Source: Cyanobium sp. FGCU52 (lineage in GTDB: Bacteria > Cyanobacteriota > Cyanobacteriia > PCC-6307 > Cyanobiaceae). Taken from it: a stretch of 64,000 bases of DNA. Positions within the stretch are counted from its first letter, which is position 1; every line of letters starts with the position of its first letter. The stretch is taken from contig JANWUS010000058.1 of the NCBI GenBank assembly GCA_024958715.1, positions 1 through 64,000 of the forward strand, read 5' to 3'. Positions 8,995 to 19,229 of this stretch are shown here, piece after piece. A program made the translations under genes and the position numbers. The notes under the pieces were generated by a model. The model worked only from the letters and a program-made list of their open reading frames with translations. It did not search any database and was not told the DNA's origin.

Positions 8995-9275
8995 CGTTGG
9001 GTTCGCTCCTCTCGGGCGGCGGCCGGTGCCCCGCTGCAGGTGCTCGTGGGGGATCGGGATGGCATAGGGGGATGGGAACTCCACTCGCACCAGCGCTTTC
9101 GATCTGCGGCAGGTGTGATGCGAAACGCGGAATCTTGCTGTTCTTTTTGTGCCTAGCCTGAATTCTCCACGGAACTGCAATAGCTAATCCTCGCTGATTG
9201 CACGCAGTTCTGTGTGAACAATCCCTGGTCGGCGCCTCAGCGATCCCGGCCCCCGTTCCTTCGCTCCCAACCCTC

Positions 9276-10103
9276 ATGACCTCCTTTCCCGTGGTGCCGA
9301 CCGAAGGGTTGGGCCCCGATCTGCCGCGGCTGCTGCGCTGGGCCGGGCTCTGCCTGCTGGGGCTGTTCGCCCTGGGGGTGGTGTCCAGCCTGCTGCCGCT
9401 CGCCCTGATGTCTTCGGCCTGGCAGCTGCAACAGATCCAGACCCTTCTGCAGCAGGGGCCGATGGCCCTGATCGGGCTCGCCCTGGTGGGCGTGGGACGC
9501 CATCTGGCTGATCTGGATCTCTCCGAGCGTCGCGCCGCCCTGCTGCGCCGTCTGGTCCTGGCCGTGGCGCTGGGCTACGGGCTGCTGATCCCGCTGCAGT
9601 TGTTCGCTACTTGGAACCAGTGGAAGCAGGCGGCCAGCCGGGAGGCCGCCGGTCGTGAGCGGCTGCGCTCCCGGCTGGAGACCCTCGATCGCCAGGTGAG
9701 CGGTGCCCGTGATGACGCCCAGCTGCAGCGCCTGCTGCGCCAGCTGCCCGTGGCGGCCCCCAGCCTGGAGCAGCTCGGTGCCAATCCCCAGGCCCGCCGG
9801 CGCGGGGCCCAGGTGCTGCTGAGCCGGCTCTCCGACGGTGTGGCCCTCGAGCTCCGACGCCGCGAGGAGCGCCAGGGGATGCTGGTGTTCCGTAGCAGCC
9901 TGCGCAATGCCCTGGCGGCCCTGCTGCTGTCGGTGGCCTGGCTGATGGTGGCCGCGCCTCGGCCCCGCCTGGCGCTTCCCTGGCGGAGGGAGGGGGCCGG
10001 GTCGGGGCGTCGTCGCGGCTCGCAACGGCTGGAAGATCTGTTCGATCCCGCTCTCACGCCGGCGGAGACCGGCAACCAAGGGGCACCGCGGCCCGGCGCC
10101 TGA
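9276..10103 (+). CDS. HpsJ-like membrane protein
   Basis: Several predicted TM helices flanking a coiled region (ASREAAGRERLRSRLETLDRQVSGARDDAQLQRLLRQLP); resembles the HpsJ family. Confidence 0.55.
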   Translation: MTSFPVVPTEGLGPDLPRLLRWAGLCLLGLFALGVVSSLLPLALMSSAWQLQQIQTLLQQGPMALIGLALVGVGRHLADLDLSERRAALLRRLVLAVALGYGLLIPLQLFATWNQWKQAASREAAGRERLRSRLETLDRQVSGARDDAQLQRLLRQLPVAAPSLEQLGANPQARRRGAQVLLSRLSDGVALELRRREERQGMLVFRSSLRNALAALLLSVAWLMVAAPRPRLALPWRREGAGSGRRRGSQRLEDLFDPALTPAETGNQGAPRPGA

Positions 10104-10126
10104 CACCCGGTGCTGGACGTTTGCCC

Positions 10127-10837
10127 TCATCCCGGCGATGGCGGCAGGTTCCGCAGGAACCACTGCCTCGCCAGCAGAGCCACCTGATCCAGGGTGTCGC
10201 CTTCCTCGAACAGGTGGCTGGCCCCGGCGATCAGCCGAAGCTCATGGGGGCACGACAGCAGCCGTGCCGCTTGCCGGTTGAGGCTCAGCACCTCCGGGTC
10301 CCGATCCCCCACGATCAGCAGGGTGGGGCAGCGCACTCGCCCCAGCATCGGCCTGGCCAGATCCGGCCGCCCTCCCCGCGACACCACCGCCCGCACCATC
10401 GCCGGTCGCAGGGCCGCCGCTGCAAGGGCCGTCGCTGCCCCTGTGCTGGCGCCGAACAGCCCCAGGGGAAGGGCGGTCAGTTCGGGCCGTTGCCCCCATC
10501 CGTCGATCGCTGCCACCAGGCGGCCGGTGAGCAGGGGAAGGTCGAAGCGCAGATGGGCATCGTTCCTGTCCCGTTCCGCCTCCGCGGGGGTGAGCAGGTC
10601 GAACAGCAGGCTGGCCAGTCCGCCCTCCACCAGAAGGGCGGCCACCCTGCGGTTCCGCAGGCTGAAGCGGCTGCTGCCGCTGCCGTGGGCGAACAGCACC
10701 ACCCCCCGGGGCTGCGCCGGGAGAGTGAGATCGCCGCGCAGCTCCCCATCGCCGAGCGGCAGCCGCAGCTCCCTCTCCCTGCAGGCTGAGGTCTCCATGG
10801 CTCGCTCCAGGGTTCGGTAGGTCTGTGCCCAGTCCAT
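10127..10837 (-). CDS. Alpha/beta hydrolase (dienelactone hydrolase-like)
   Basis: GVVLFAHGSGSSRFSLRNRRVAALLVEGGLASLLFDLLTP, LGLFGASTGAATAL. Confidence 0.8.
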   Translation of the reverse strand: MDWAQTYRTLERAMETSACRERELRLPLGDGELRGDLTLPAQPRGVVLFAHGSGSSRFSLRNRRVAALLVEGGLASLLFDLLTPAEAERDRNDAHLRFDLPLLTGRLVAAIDGWGQRPELTALPLGLFGASTGAATALAAAALRPAMVRAVVSRGGRPDLARPMLGRVRCPTLLIVGDRDPEVLSLNRQAARLLSCPHELRLIAGASHLFEEGDTLDQVALLARQWFLRNLPPSPG

Positions 10838-10956
10838 CCGGCCCCTCGCCTTGCTGTCGGGCCCTGCGGCCGATGCGTGGGGATTCCGATGGCCCCCGCC
10901 GCAGCAAGGGAGCGTTCAGGGCCGGCACGTACATTGCCTGCGGCACTTCTGTTTCC

Positions 10957-11945
10957 ATGTCTCCACCGAATCCCGGACTCCGGCGTTCCATCGCCGGCGT
11001 GCTTGCGATCGGTTCGGCGGGGGCCCTCCTGAGCGCCTGCGGTGGCAGCAGCACCCTCAATGGTGCCGGCGCCTCGTTTCCGGCGGCCATCTACCAGCAC
11101 TGGTTCCAGCAGTTGTCCGCCCAGGGGGTGAACGTCAACTACCAGTCCGTCGGCTCCGGAGCGGGGGTGCGCCAGTTCGAGGCCGGCACCGTTGACTTCG
11201 CCGCCAGCGATGTGCCGATGAAGCCCGCGGACGTGGCCCAGGTGTCACGCGGGGTGGTGCAGGTGCCGATGACCGCCGGCGCCATCGCCGTGGCCTACAA
11301 CCGCAAGGGCTGCAGCCTGAAGCTCACCCAGGCCAGCTGGCCGACATCTTCCTGGGCCGCATCACCGACTTCCGCCAGCTCGGCTGCGGGGCCCGGCCGA
11401 TCCGGGTGGTGCATCGTTCCGACGGCTCCGGCACCACCGCCAACTTCACCGCCCACCTCAGCGCCGTGAGCCCGGCCTGGAAGGCCGGCCCCGGCAACGG
11501 CAAGACCGTGAAGTGGCCCACCGGCATCGGCGCCAAGGGCAACGAGGGCGTGGCCGCCCAGCTCAGCCAGGTGGACGGCTCGATCGGCTATGTCGAGTCG
11601 GCCTACGTGAAGGGTGTCCTACAGGCCGCCGCCCTCACCAATGCTTCCGGCCAGGTGGTGACCCCCACGCCCGCCAACGCCGCCGAGGCCCTGGCCGCGA
11701 TCAACCTCGGCCCCGATCTGGTGGGCTCCGATCCCAATCCGGCCCGGGGCTACCCGATCGTCACCTTCAGCTGGATCCTGCTCTACAAGCAGGGCAACGG
11801 CGCCAAGCTCGAGCCCCTGCGCCGCACCTTCGAGGCCACCCTCTCGGAACCGTTCCAGGCGGAGGCCCCGAAGCTGGGCTACGTGAGCCTGCCGCCGGCG
11901 GTGGCGGCCCGCGGCCGTGAAGCCCTCAAGACGCTGGCGCCCTGA
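10957..11945 (+). pseudogene. pstS: Phosphate ABC transporter substrate-binding protein PstS, disrupted by a single-nucleotide frameshift
   Basis: Frame 1 encodes lipobox plus LNGAGASFPAAIYQHWFQQ...AYNRKGCSLKLTQA; frame 3 resumes with HRSDGSGTTANFTAHLSAVSPAWK...; adding one C near 11331-11336 restores TQAQLADIFLGRITDFRQLGCGARPIRVVHRSDGSGTT. Confidence 0.9.
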
Positions 11946-11969
11946 GCAGGCCGGCTCCTCCCCGGGAGA

Positions 11970-12623
11970 TCAGTTCTCCTGGGTCGTGCCGCCCATCTGT
12001 TCCCCCAGCAGCATCCGCTGGTACTCCACCGTGAGCGATTCCAGGTGACGCCGTGCCTCGGCGTGCAGCCCGGGATCCACCTGCTCGAAGGTCTTGCCGG
12101 ACGGGACCCGCATCCGCATCACCAGCGCGAGGGCATCGAACAGACGCACCTGATCGGCCTGCCAACCCTGATAGTCGCCGGCGAGGGCCATCAGCCGCTC
12201 GCCCGCGTCCTCTCCCTCCCGCAGTCGCTCCCGCAGGCTCTGCACCTCCGCCAGCCGGGCTGAGGCCACCAGGGCATGGGCCGAGCCGAGGGCGGCGAGG
12301 GCGTCGGCGGCTTCCCGCTTGAGCAGGCTGAGATCGCGGCGCAGCACCGCATCCTCCACCGAGAGCGGTTCCCTCAGACCCGGACAGAACGCCAGCACCG
12401 GGGGCTCAGCGGATCCCTCGCGTGGGGCCAGGGCGCCGGAATCCGGCGGGAGCTTGGCGAGCCTGCCACCGGGCGCAGAGGGAGCTTCCGCCAGGGCGGG
12501 TTGGCTGGTGCGGCCGCTGAGAGCGGTGCCCCAGGCGATCAGCCGGCCGGCCAGCCATTGGCGCAGTCCCCCCGGACGGCCGGCGAAGCGATGGGGGCGG
12601 GGCTGGGTGGACGCCATGGCCAT
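11970..12623 (-). CDS. Hypothetical protein
   Basis: Helical C-terminal region; long ORF between neighbours; no family recognised. Confidence 0.6.
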   Translation of the reverse strand: MAMASTQPRPHRFAGRPGGLRQWLAGRLIAWGTALSGRTSQPALAEAPSAPGGRLAKLPPDSGALAPREGSAEPPVLAFCPGLREPLSVEDAVLRRDLSLLKREAADALAALGSAHALVASARLAEVQSLRERLREGEDAGERLMALAGDYQGWQADQVRLFDALALVMRMRVPSGKTFEQVDPGLHAEARRHLESLTVEYQRMLLGEQMGGTTQEN

Positions 12624-12783
12624 GGGCGGTGGTGATCACCGGCGACGTCCCCCAATCTGGCCCCTCCGGAGGCAAGGCTGCAGTGTCGGGTTTACCGGAT
12701 GGGACGGTCGGGATCCCACCGGCCCGGCCGCCGGGCCCTTTCCCGACCCTGGTAGAAACGAGGCATCCGCGCTCGGGCGCCCG

Positions 12784-13764
12784 TTGACCTTCTCTGCCCC
12801 GCCGTTCGGGTGGCCCCTTCCGGCCTGGCTGGGCTCCGCCCTCGCGTCCGTCGGGGTCGGGCTGCTGCTGGCCGCCCCCGGCCCGGCCGCCCCCGGACCC
12901 TCGGCCCAGCCGGCGTCCCAGGTGCGCACGGCCGATGCGGAGAGCGGACTTCGCCCCCAGCTGCTGCGGCAGGGGCCCCTGGAGGCGGTCCTGCATCACG
13001 AACGTCGTCTCGACGCCGATGGCCTGGTCACCCTCCAGCCGATCGTGGTGGTGCGGCTCGATGGCCGTGAGGTGGGGCGGCTGAAGGGCGCCGTGAAGAT
13101 CGGCTCCAACCAGCCGATGGCCCTGCTGCAGCTCGCCGATCTCGACCCCGCCAACCCCTGGCCGGAGGTGCTGCTCTCCTCCTTCAGCGGCGGGGCCCAC
13201 TGCTGCAACGACACCCGCGTGCTCACCAGCGATGCGGCCGGCAGCACCTGGCACACCGTGGCGCTGGGGCCGTTCAACGGCGTGGTGCGGGCGGCCACCG
13301 ATCCCCTCGGCCTCGGGCGCTGGGTGGTGGTGGATGGTGACAACCGTTTCCTCTACGAGTTCTCCAGCTATGCGGGCAGCCGGCCGCCGCTGCGCATCTG
13401 GCAGCTGAACGGGCGGCGCTTCGAGGATGTGAGCCATCAGGACGCCTTCGTTCCCCTGCATCGCCATGCTCTGCGGGCGATGGAGTCGTGGTTCGAGGAG
13501 GCGGATGGGGGCGAGGCCAACGGCTTCCTGGCCGGCTACGTGGCCACCAAGGCCCTGGTGGGCGAGTTCGCCGAGGGGTGGCAGCGCATGCTGGGCCGCT
13601 ACGACCGGAGCTCCGACCTGGGCCTGCGCCAGTGCGCCGCCGGCCTGGGCAGCGACGGTCGCTGCCTGGGGGCTGAAGTGGAGTACGCCACCTATCCCGA
13701 GGCTCTGCGCGCCTTCCTGCGCCATACCGGCTACATCGGCCGGGGCGAGACGAAGCGCCCGTGA
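12784..13764 (+). CDS. Hypothetical exported protein
   Basis: TTG at 12784 gives a signal-peptide-like N-terminus WLGSALASVGVGLLLAAPGPAAPG; LSSFSGGAHCCNDTRVLT. Confidence 0.6.
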   Translation: MTFSAPPFGWPLPAWLGSALASVGVGLLLAAPGPAAPGPSAQPASQVRTADAESGLRPQLLRQGPLEAVLHHERRLDADGLVTLQPIVVVRLDGREVGRLKGAVKIGSNQPMALLQLADLDPANPWPEVLLSSFSGGAHCCNDTRVLTSDAAGSTWHTVALGPFNGVVRAATDPLGLGRWVVVDGDNRFLYEFSSYAGSRPPLRIWQLNGRRFEDVSHQDAFVPLHRHALRAMESWFEEADGGEANGFLAGYVATKALVGEFAEGWQRMLGRYDRSSDLGLRQCAAGLGSDGRCLGAEVEYATYPEALRAFLRHTGYIGRGETKRP

Positions 13765-14474
13765 GTTCCGGCGGGCGTGCCGGTGAGCTGGCGGGGGTCG
13801 ACGGCTGCCGGGAAGGCTGGCTGGTGGTGCGGGCCCCGCTGGCTGAGGGGCCGCCCAGGGCCGCCCTGCTGGCGGACATCGCCGATCTGCTGCTGGCACC
13901 CGAGGCGCCGGCGCTCACCGCCATCGACATGCCGATCGGCCTGCCGGATGCGGGGGCCCGGCCCTGCGACCGTCAGGCCCGCCGTCTGCTCGGTCCGGGG
14001 CGGGGCAGCAGCGTGTTCCCGGCGCCGATCCGGCCCATGCTCGAGGCCCGAAGCCAGGCCGAGGCCTCGGCGATCGGCCGGCGGATCGATGGCCGCGGCC
14101 TCCCCGTCCAGGCCTGGAACCTGATGCCCCGCATCCGCGTCCTCGACGCTCTGCTGGCACAGGATCCCGCCCTAGCGGCGCGGCTGCGGGAGGCCCATCC
14201 CGAACTGATCTTCCGGCTCTGGGCGGGCCGGCCCCTGGGCTGGGCCAAGCGCCGGCCGGAGGGCCGGGCCGAACGGCTGGCGCTGGTGGAGGCCCGCTGG
14301 CCGGGGGCCTGGGCCCGCAGCCGCGCCGGCCTGCCCCGGGGCGGCTGGGCCGACGACGATCTGCTCGATGCCTTCGCCTGTCTGCACGCGGCCCAGCGCC
14401 TCCACGCCGGGACGGCCACGGTGCTGGGCGGCGAGACGGATGGCTGCGGCCGGGTGATGGAGATCTGCGCTTGA
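13761..14474 (+). CDS. DUF429 domain-containing protein
   Basis: GTG start overlaps upstream stop (GTGA); GVDGCREGWLVV...TAIDMPIGLPDAGARPCDRQARRLLG...WADDDLLDAFACLHAAQRL. Confidence 0.8.
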   Translation: MSSGGRAGELAGVDGCREGWLVVRAPLAEGPPRAALLADIADLLLAPEAPALTAIDMPIGLPDAGARPCDRQARRLLGPGRGSSVFPAPIRPMLEARSQAEASAIGRRIDGRGLPVQAWNLMPRIRVLDALLAQDPALAARLREAHPELIFRLWAGRPLGWAKRRPEGRAERLALVEARWPGAWARSRAGLPRGGWADDDLLDAFACLHAAQRLHAGTATVLGGETDGCGRVMEICA

Positions 14475-15118
14475 GCTCGCCACCCGATCCCACGGTGCTG
14501 TTCAGCGATCCCTGGCTGCTGGCGGTGGACAAGCCGGCCGGGCTGCTCAGCCAGCCGGGGCTGGGGCCGGAGCAGGTCGATGCGGTGGCGGGCCGGCTGG
14601 TGGCCCGCTGGGGTTCGCTGCACCTGGTGCACCGGCTCGACCGCGACACCTCCGGCCTGCTGCTGCTGGCCCGGGATGCCGCCAGCCACCGGGCCCTTTC
14701 GCTGGCCTTCGCCGAGCGCCGGGTGGAGAAGACGTACCTGGCCGACGTGCTGGGGAATCCAGGAGCCGCCGGGCGGATCGAGCGGCCCCTGCGCCGGGCC
14801 TCCCGCCGTCCGCCCCGCTACCGCGTGGATCCCGCCGGCCGGCCCAGCCGCACCGACTGGCATCGGCTGGAGGCCCATCCCGGCTGGAGCCGCCTGGAAC
14901 TGCGACCGCTCACCGGCCGTTCCCACCAGCTGCGGGTGCACCTGGCCTGGCTGGGCCATCCGCTGCTGGGAGACCCCCTCTACGGCAACGCCCGCAGCCG
15001 GGGCCTCGCCAGCCGCTTGCGGCTGCACGCCGCCCGGCTGGCCTTCGACCATCCCGTCAGCGGGGCCCGGATCGAGCTGTGCTCTGGGGCCCCCCTAGCG
15101 TTCGGACCTGGCTGGTGA
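14471..15118 (+). CDS. RluA-family pseudouridine synthase
   Basis: LVHRLDRDTSGLLLLARD catalytic motif; GRSHQLRVHLAWLGHPLLGDPLYG; TTGA overlap with the upstream stop. Confidence 0.9.
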   Translation: MSSPPDPTVLFSDPWLLAVDKPAGLLSQPGLGPEQVDAVAGRLVARWGSLHLVHRLDRDTSGLLLLARDAASHRALSLAFAERRVEKTYLADVLGNPGAAGRIERPLRRASRRPPRYRVDPAGRPSRTDWHRLEAHPGWSRLELRPLTGRSHQLRVHLAWLGHPLLGDPLYGNARSRGLASRLRLHAARLAFDHPVSGARIELCSGAPLAFGPGW

Positions 15119-15139
15119 GGGCTCAGGGCCCTGACTCTC

Positions 15140-16012
15140 TTGTCCTCAGCGGGTCCCGCCTTTTCCCCCTTCCCCCAGGGCTCACCAGTGGCCCTGGCCA
15201 CCCGCCACGGCAAGGAACGGGCGCTGGGGCGTCCCTTCCGCCATGCGCTCGGGTTGCCGCTCGTCCTCGCCGACATCGACACCGATGCCCTGGGAACGTT
15301 CGATGGCGATCGCCCCCGTCCGGCTCCGCCCCGCGACACCTGCCGCCTGAAGGCCGAACGGGGCATGGCGGCCACCGGTCTGGCCCGCGGGCTCGCCAGC
15401 GAGGGGAGCTTCGGTCCTCACCCCCAGCTCCCGTTGCTGCCGGTGGGTGAGGAGTGGCTCGTGTTCCTCGATCGGGAGCAGGGTCTGGTGGTGGAGGAGC
15501 GCATGCTCGCGCCACGCACCAACTTCTCCCACCTCCGCCTCGCGGCCGACGCAGATCCGTCCTCCTGGCTGCGGCGGATCGGCCATCCCAGCCACGGGGT
15601 GCTCGTGCGTCCGTCCCAGCCGCTGGATGGCCCCGCCCTGTGGCGCGATCTTGATGACCCCGACGACCTGCGGCAGGCGATCCTGCGCGCCGCCGCCGCC
15701 TCAGCCGATGGCCAGGCCCTGCTCGAGACCGACATGCGGGCCCATCGCAATCCCACCCGGATGGCGAGCATTCGCCGGCTGGGCTTCCGTCTGGTGCGCC
15801 GTCTGGCCAGGCGCTGCCCCGCCTGCCGGACTCCGGGCTTCGGCGAGCTGGAGACTCTGCCCGGGTTGCCCTGCTCCTGGTGCGGTACCCCCACCGGGTT
15901 GGTGCTCTGGGAGGTGGTGGGCTGCACAACCTGCGGACATCGGGAGCGCCATCCCCGCCGCGACGGCCGGCTGCAGGCCGATCCCGGTCAGTGTCCGCTG
16001 TGCAATCCCTGA
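15140..16012 (+). CDS. DUF6671-like protein with C-terminal zinc-ribbon-like Cys pairs
   Basis: ATRHGKERALGRPF, ASEGSFGPHPQLP, RTNFSHL; CPAC, CSWC, CTTC and CPLC motifs. Confidence 0.7.
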   Translation: MSSAGPAFSPFPQGSPVALATRHGKERALGRPFRHALGLPLVLADIDTDALGTFDGDRPRPAPPRDTCRLKAERGMAATGLARGLASEGSFGPHPQLPLLPVGEEWLVFLDREQGLVVEERMLAPRTNFSHLRLAADADPSSWLRRIGHPSHGVLVRPSQPLDGPALWRDLDDPDDLRQAILRAAAASADGQALLETDMRAHRNPTRMASIRRLGFRLVRRLARRCPACRTPGFGELETLPGLPCSWCGTPTGLVLWEVVGCTTCGHRERHPRRDGRLQADPGQCPLCNP

Positions 16013-16016
16013 GCGC

Positions 16017-16886
16017 TCACCAGTCGTGGGACGTGGCATCCGCCGCATGCAGTTCCACCTGGTACTCCAGGCGGGAGGCCACGCCGGTGCCCCGGTAGTG
16101 GCCGCTGAACGGTGCGGCCAGCCGCGGATCGGGGGCGGCGGCCAGAACGACATGGCCATCGGCAACGGCCAGCCCCAGGCTCGGGTCGTAGCCCCGCCAG
16201 CCCCCGCCCGGCACGTACACCTCGGCCCAGGCGTGCAGTTCGTGCTCGCTCACCTCGGGCGGGTGATGCATGGAGTACCCGCTCACGAAGCGGGCCGCCA
16301 GGCCCTGGCTGCGGCAGGCGGCCACATACAGAAGGGCGGTGTCGCGGCAGGCGCCGGTGCGGTGCTGCAGGGTCTGCGACGGAGGCAGGGCATCGCCATC
16401 GGGCCGGCCGATGTGGTGAAAGTCCCGGTGGATGGTGGCGGCCAGGTTCACGAGGAAGTCTGTGGCCCGTCCCTCCACCTCTGCTGCCCGTTCGGCCGCC
16501 CAGGCCGCCACCACCGGCTCCACCCCCCGAGGGTCGAGACAGCCCGCCAGGGAACGCTGCTCCAGGTCGGGGTAGGCCACGGGCAGAAACATCGCCGGCC
16601 CGTGGGTGACGATCCAGTCGAAGGGGTTGTGACGCAGGGTTTCCACCTCCATGTCCACCTCCACGGTGAGCTCGTCGCGCGGTTCGTTGAACCACAGCAC
16701 CACCGCTTCGTTGCCGTCGGCCTCCAGCACCCGGCTTTCGCCCGCCGCCCGGGGAAGCACCCGCAACTCATGGGCGAGCACCTTCTGCATGGCGTCCTGG
16801 CGAGGGGTGAGCCGCAGGGTGGTGGGCTCGAGGAACACCGGGCGCTCGTAGGCGTAGCGGAGGATGTGGCGGATGCGGAACAGCAT
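16017..16886 (-). CDS. Transglutaminase-like cysteine protease family protein
   Basis: TLQHRTGACRDTALLYVAACRSQGLAARFVSGY, HAWAEVYVPGGGWRGYDPS. Confidence 0.88.
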   Translation of the reverse strand: MLFRIRHILRYAYERPVFLEPTTLRLTPRQDAMQKVLAHELRVLPRAAGESRVLEADGNEAVVLWFNEPRDELTVEVDMEVETLRHNPFDWIVTHGPAMFLPVAYPDLEQRSLAGCLDPRGVEPVVAAWAAERAAEVEGRATDFLVNLAATIHRDFHHIGRPDGDALPPSQTLQHRTGACRDTALLYVAACRSQGLAARFVSGYSMHHPPEVSEHELHAWAEVYVPGGGWRGYDPSLGLAVADGHVVLAAAPDPRLAAPFSGHYRGTGVASRLEYQVELHAADATSHDW

Positions 16887-16898
16887 GGAGACCTGGGT

Positions 16899-17273
16899 TC
16901 AGGACGCGGAGACGTCCGGTTTCGGGAACAGACGCCCTTCCGGGTCGTAGGCCTGGAGCGGAGTGTCGGCGAGATCCTCCACCAGCGGGAAGAGGCGCAC
17001 CCGGAACCAGCGGTGAAACAGCTCCGGGCCCAGGGGTTCGGGCCAGAGCCGGCGATCCCGGCACCACAGTTCGAGCTCGGCGCGGAAGATGGCGGTGCAA
17101 TGGAGGTCCACGCAGCGCTGCGCCTCGTTGTCGTCGTCGAAGGTGGGCACGAGGTAGAGGCTCTCCTCCTCGCCCAGCCCCTCCATGTCCTCGCGGGTCT
17201 GGAAGGGGCGGCTCCAGGCGCGCATCGGCTCGCGGGGAGCCACGGCGATGGCGCAGCGGTTGAGCACGGCCAT
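16899..17273 (-). CDS. Hypothetical protein
   Basis: Internal ATG at 17273 (MAVLNRCAIAVAPREPMRAW...); 13 bp upstream of the transglutaminase gene. Confidence 0.55.
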   Translation of the reverse strand: MAVLNRCAIAVAPREPMRAWSRPFQTREDMEGLGEEESLYLVPTFDDDNEAQRCVDLHCTAIFRAELELWCRDRRLWPEPLGPELFHRWFRVRLFPLVEDLADTPLQAYDPEGRLFPKPDVSAS

Positions 17274-17367
17274 GCCGTCGCTGCAGGGACGCCATGACGC
17301 TAGCGGCGGAGGGCGGAACAGGCCGGACGCATCTAGTGTTCCGACGCCCCTGTCCGCCGAGGTCGCC

Positions 17368-17754
17368 ATGGAGCCGATCGAGGCCATCGAGGCGGTGCTG
17401 GTCCCCCTGGCCACGGCCACCCGCGTCCTGCTCGAGTCCCTGTCGGTGCTCACCGTGCTGGGCGGCCTGCTCAGCGTGCTGCGCCAGGCCGTGCCCCGGT
17501 TCGCGCGTCGTCTGCCGGAGCGGCCCTCCAACCGGGCCCGCCTCACCTTCGGCAGCTGGCTGGCCCTGGCCCTGGAGTTCCAGCTCGGGGCCGACATCGT
17601 CGCCACCACCACCAGCCCCTCCCGGGAGAATCTGATCCAGCTGGGTGTTGTGGCCATCATCCGCACCTTCCTCAACGTGTTCCTCAGCCGCGAGATCGAG
17701 GCGGAGGTGCGGATGGAACAGGAGCGGCGTCCACCGCTCTCACCCCGGATCTGA
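17368..17754 (+). CDS. DUF1622 family membrane protein
   Basis: SWLALALEFQLGADIVATTTSPSRENLIQLGVVAIIRTFLNVFLSREIE. Confidence 0.8.
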   Translation: MEPIEAIEAVLVPLATATRVLLESLSVLTVLGGLLSVLRQAVPRFARRLPERPSNRARLTFGSWLALALEFQLGADIVATTTSPSRENLIQLGVVAIIRTFLNVFLSREIEAEVRMEQERRPPLSPRI

Positions 17755-17761
17755 GACGCCG

Positions 17762-18154
17762 ATGGTTTCGCCCAATCTCGCCAACGAGCTGGCCAAGCAG
17801 CGCAACCGCAACGCGGCGGACCGCACCCTGATGGCCTGGGTGCGCACCTGTCTCTCGCTGATCAGCTTCGGATTCGGCCTCGACAAGATCATCGCTGCCA
17901 TCGATCGCCGCACCAGCGGCGCCGGCGCCCATGCCGAACTCGGGGTGCGCCTGGTGGCCATGGCCTTCGTGATCACCGGCATCGCGGCGATGGCGGCCGC
18001 CACCATGCAGCACCGCCAGGAGCTGCGCCGCCTGCGCGACGACTTCGTCTACGTGCCCGAGCAACGCTCGATCGCCCGCGCCACCGCCGTGGCGATCACC
18101 GGCATCGGAGCCTTCGCCCTGCTGCTGCTGGTGCTGGGTCTGGTGGCCCGCTGA
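17762..18154 (+). CDS. YidH/DUF202 family membrane protein
   Basis: NRNAADRTLMAWVRTCLSLISFGFGLDKII plus three predicted TM helices. Confidence 0.85.
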   Translation: MVSPNLANELAKQRNRNAADRTLMAWVRTCLSLISFGFGLDKIIAAIDRRTSGAGAHAELGVRLVAMAFVITGIAAMAAATMQHRQELRRLRDDFVYVPEQRSIARATAVAITGIGAFALLLLVLGLVAR

Positions 18155-18218
18155 CGCCGTGGCCGTGGCCGGCGTGCGCGGCGGATGGCAGCCTGCCTCT
18201 GCCCTTCGGCTGGGAACG

Positions 18219-19229
18219 ATGCTGCCCGCCCTCTCCCGTCGCCTGGTGCTGATGGGGGCCCTGCTGCTGCCCCTGCTGGGCCGGCGCCCCGCACGCGCAC
18301 GCCCAGCCCTGTCGGCATTGCCGTCGGCACCGCCGTCGGGGATGCCGCCCGATCCGTTGCCCTCCTGGAGTCCGGGCCCCTCGCGCGAGCGCATCCTGTC
18401 CTTCCTGCACGCGGTCACCACCCCGGGCAGTCCGCAGTTCGTGCCTGCCGACGAGCGGATCGCCGTCTTTGACAACGACGGCACCCTCTGGAGCGAGCAG
18501 CCGATGTACGTGCAGCTGGCCTTCGCCCTTGACCGCGCCCGGGCCCTGGGGGTGGCCGTGGACCGCGACGACCTGATGGCCCGCGGCAATGCCGCCCTCC
18601 TCGATCTGCTGACCCGCACCCACACCGGCATGGACACCGAGGCGTTCGCGGCCCTGGTGCGCCGCTGGCTGGCGGAGGCGCGTCACCCCACCCTGCGGGT
18701 GCCCTACACAGCCCTGGCCTACCGGCCGATGCTGGAGGTTCTGGCCGCCTTCCGGGCAGCGGGGTTTCGCACCTGGATCGTCACCGGCGGCGGCCTCGAC
18801 TTCGTGCGGGTGTTCGCCGAGCGGCTCTATGGGATTCCCCCCGAACAGGTGGTGGGCTCGAGCGTGGTGACCCGCTACGAGGACAGCGGCGATGTTCCGC
18901 GGCTGCTGCGGGAACCGAGGCTGGAGTTCCTCGACGACGGTCCGGGCAAGCCGGTGGGCATCCACCGGGCCATCGGCCGCCGACCGATCGCCGCCTTCGG
19001 CAATTCCGACGGCGACCTGGCGATGCTGCGCTGGGTCACCAGCGGCCCGGGGCTCCGCCTGGGCATGCTCGTTCACCACGACGACGCCCGGCGTGAGGTC
19101 GCCTACGACCGCAGCTCTCCCTTCGGCCGGCTCGACCGCGGGCTGGAGGAGGCTCCGAAACGGGGCTGGGGATTGATCAGCATGCGGGAAGACTGGGCGA
19201 GGATCTACGCCGGTTCCGAGGGCCCGTGA
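18219..19229 (+). CDS. HAD-family phosphatase, predicted exported
   Basis: Hydrophobic N-terminus MLPALSRRLVLMGALLLPLLGRRPARA; IAVFDNDGTLWSEQP; IVTGGG; FGNSDGDLAML. Confidence 0.8.
   Translation: MLPALSRRLVLMGALLLPLLGRRPARARPALSALPSAPPSGMPPDPLPSWSPGPSRERILSFLHAVTTPGSPQFVPADERIAVFDNDGTLWSEQPMYVQLAFALDRARALGVAVDRDDLMARGNAALLDLLTRTHTGMDTEAFAALVRRWLAEARHPTLRVPYTALAYRPMLEVLAAFRAAGFRTWIVTGGGLDFVRVFAERLYGIPPEQVVGSSVVTRYEDSGDVPRLLREPRLEFLDDGPGKPVGIHRAIGRRPIAAFGNSDGDLAMLRWVTSGPGLRLGMLVHHDDARREVAYDRSSPFGRLDRGLEEAPKRGWGLISMREDWARIYAGSEGP

Noticed and set aside
11325-11345. Programmed ribosomal frameshift in pstS
   Set aside because: No X-XXY-YYZ slippery site or obvious stimulatory structure seen by eye, and pstS is not a known frameshifting gene; a base deletion or error is simpler.
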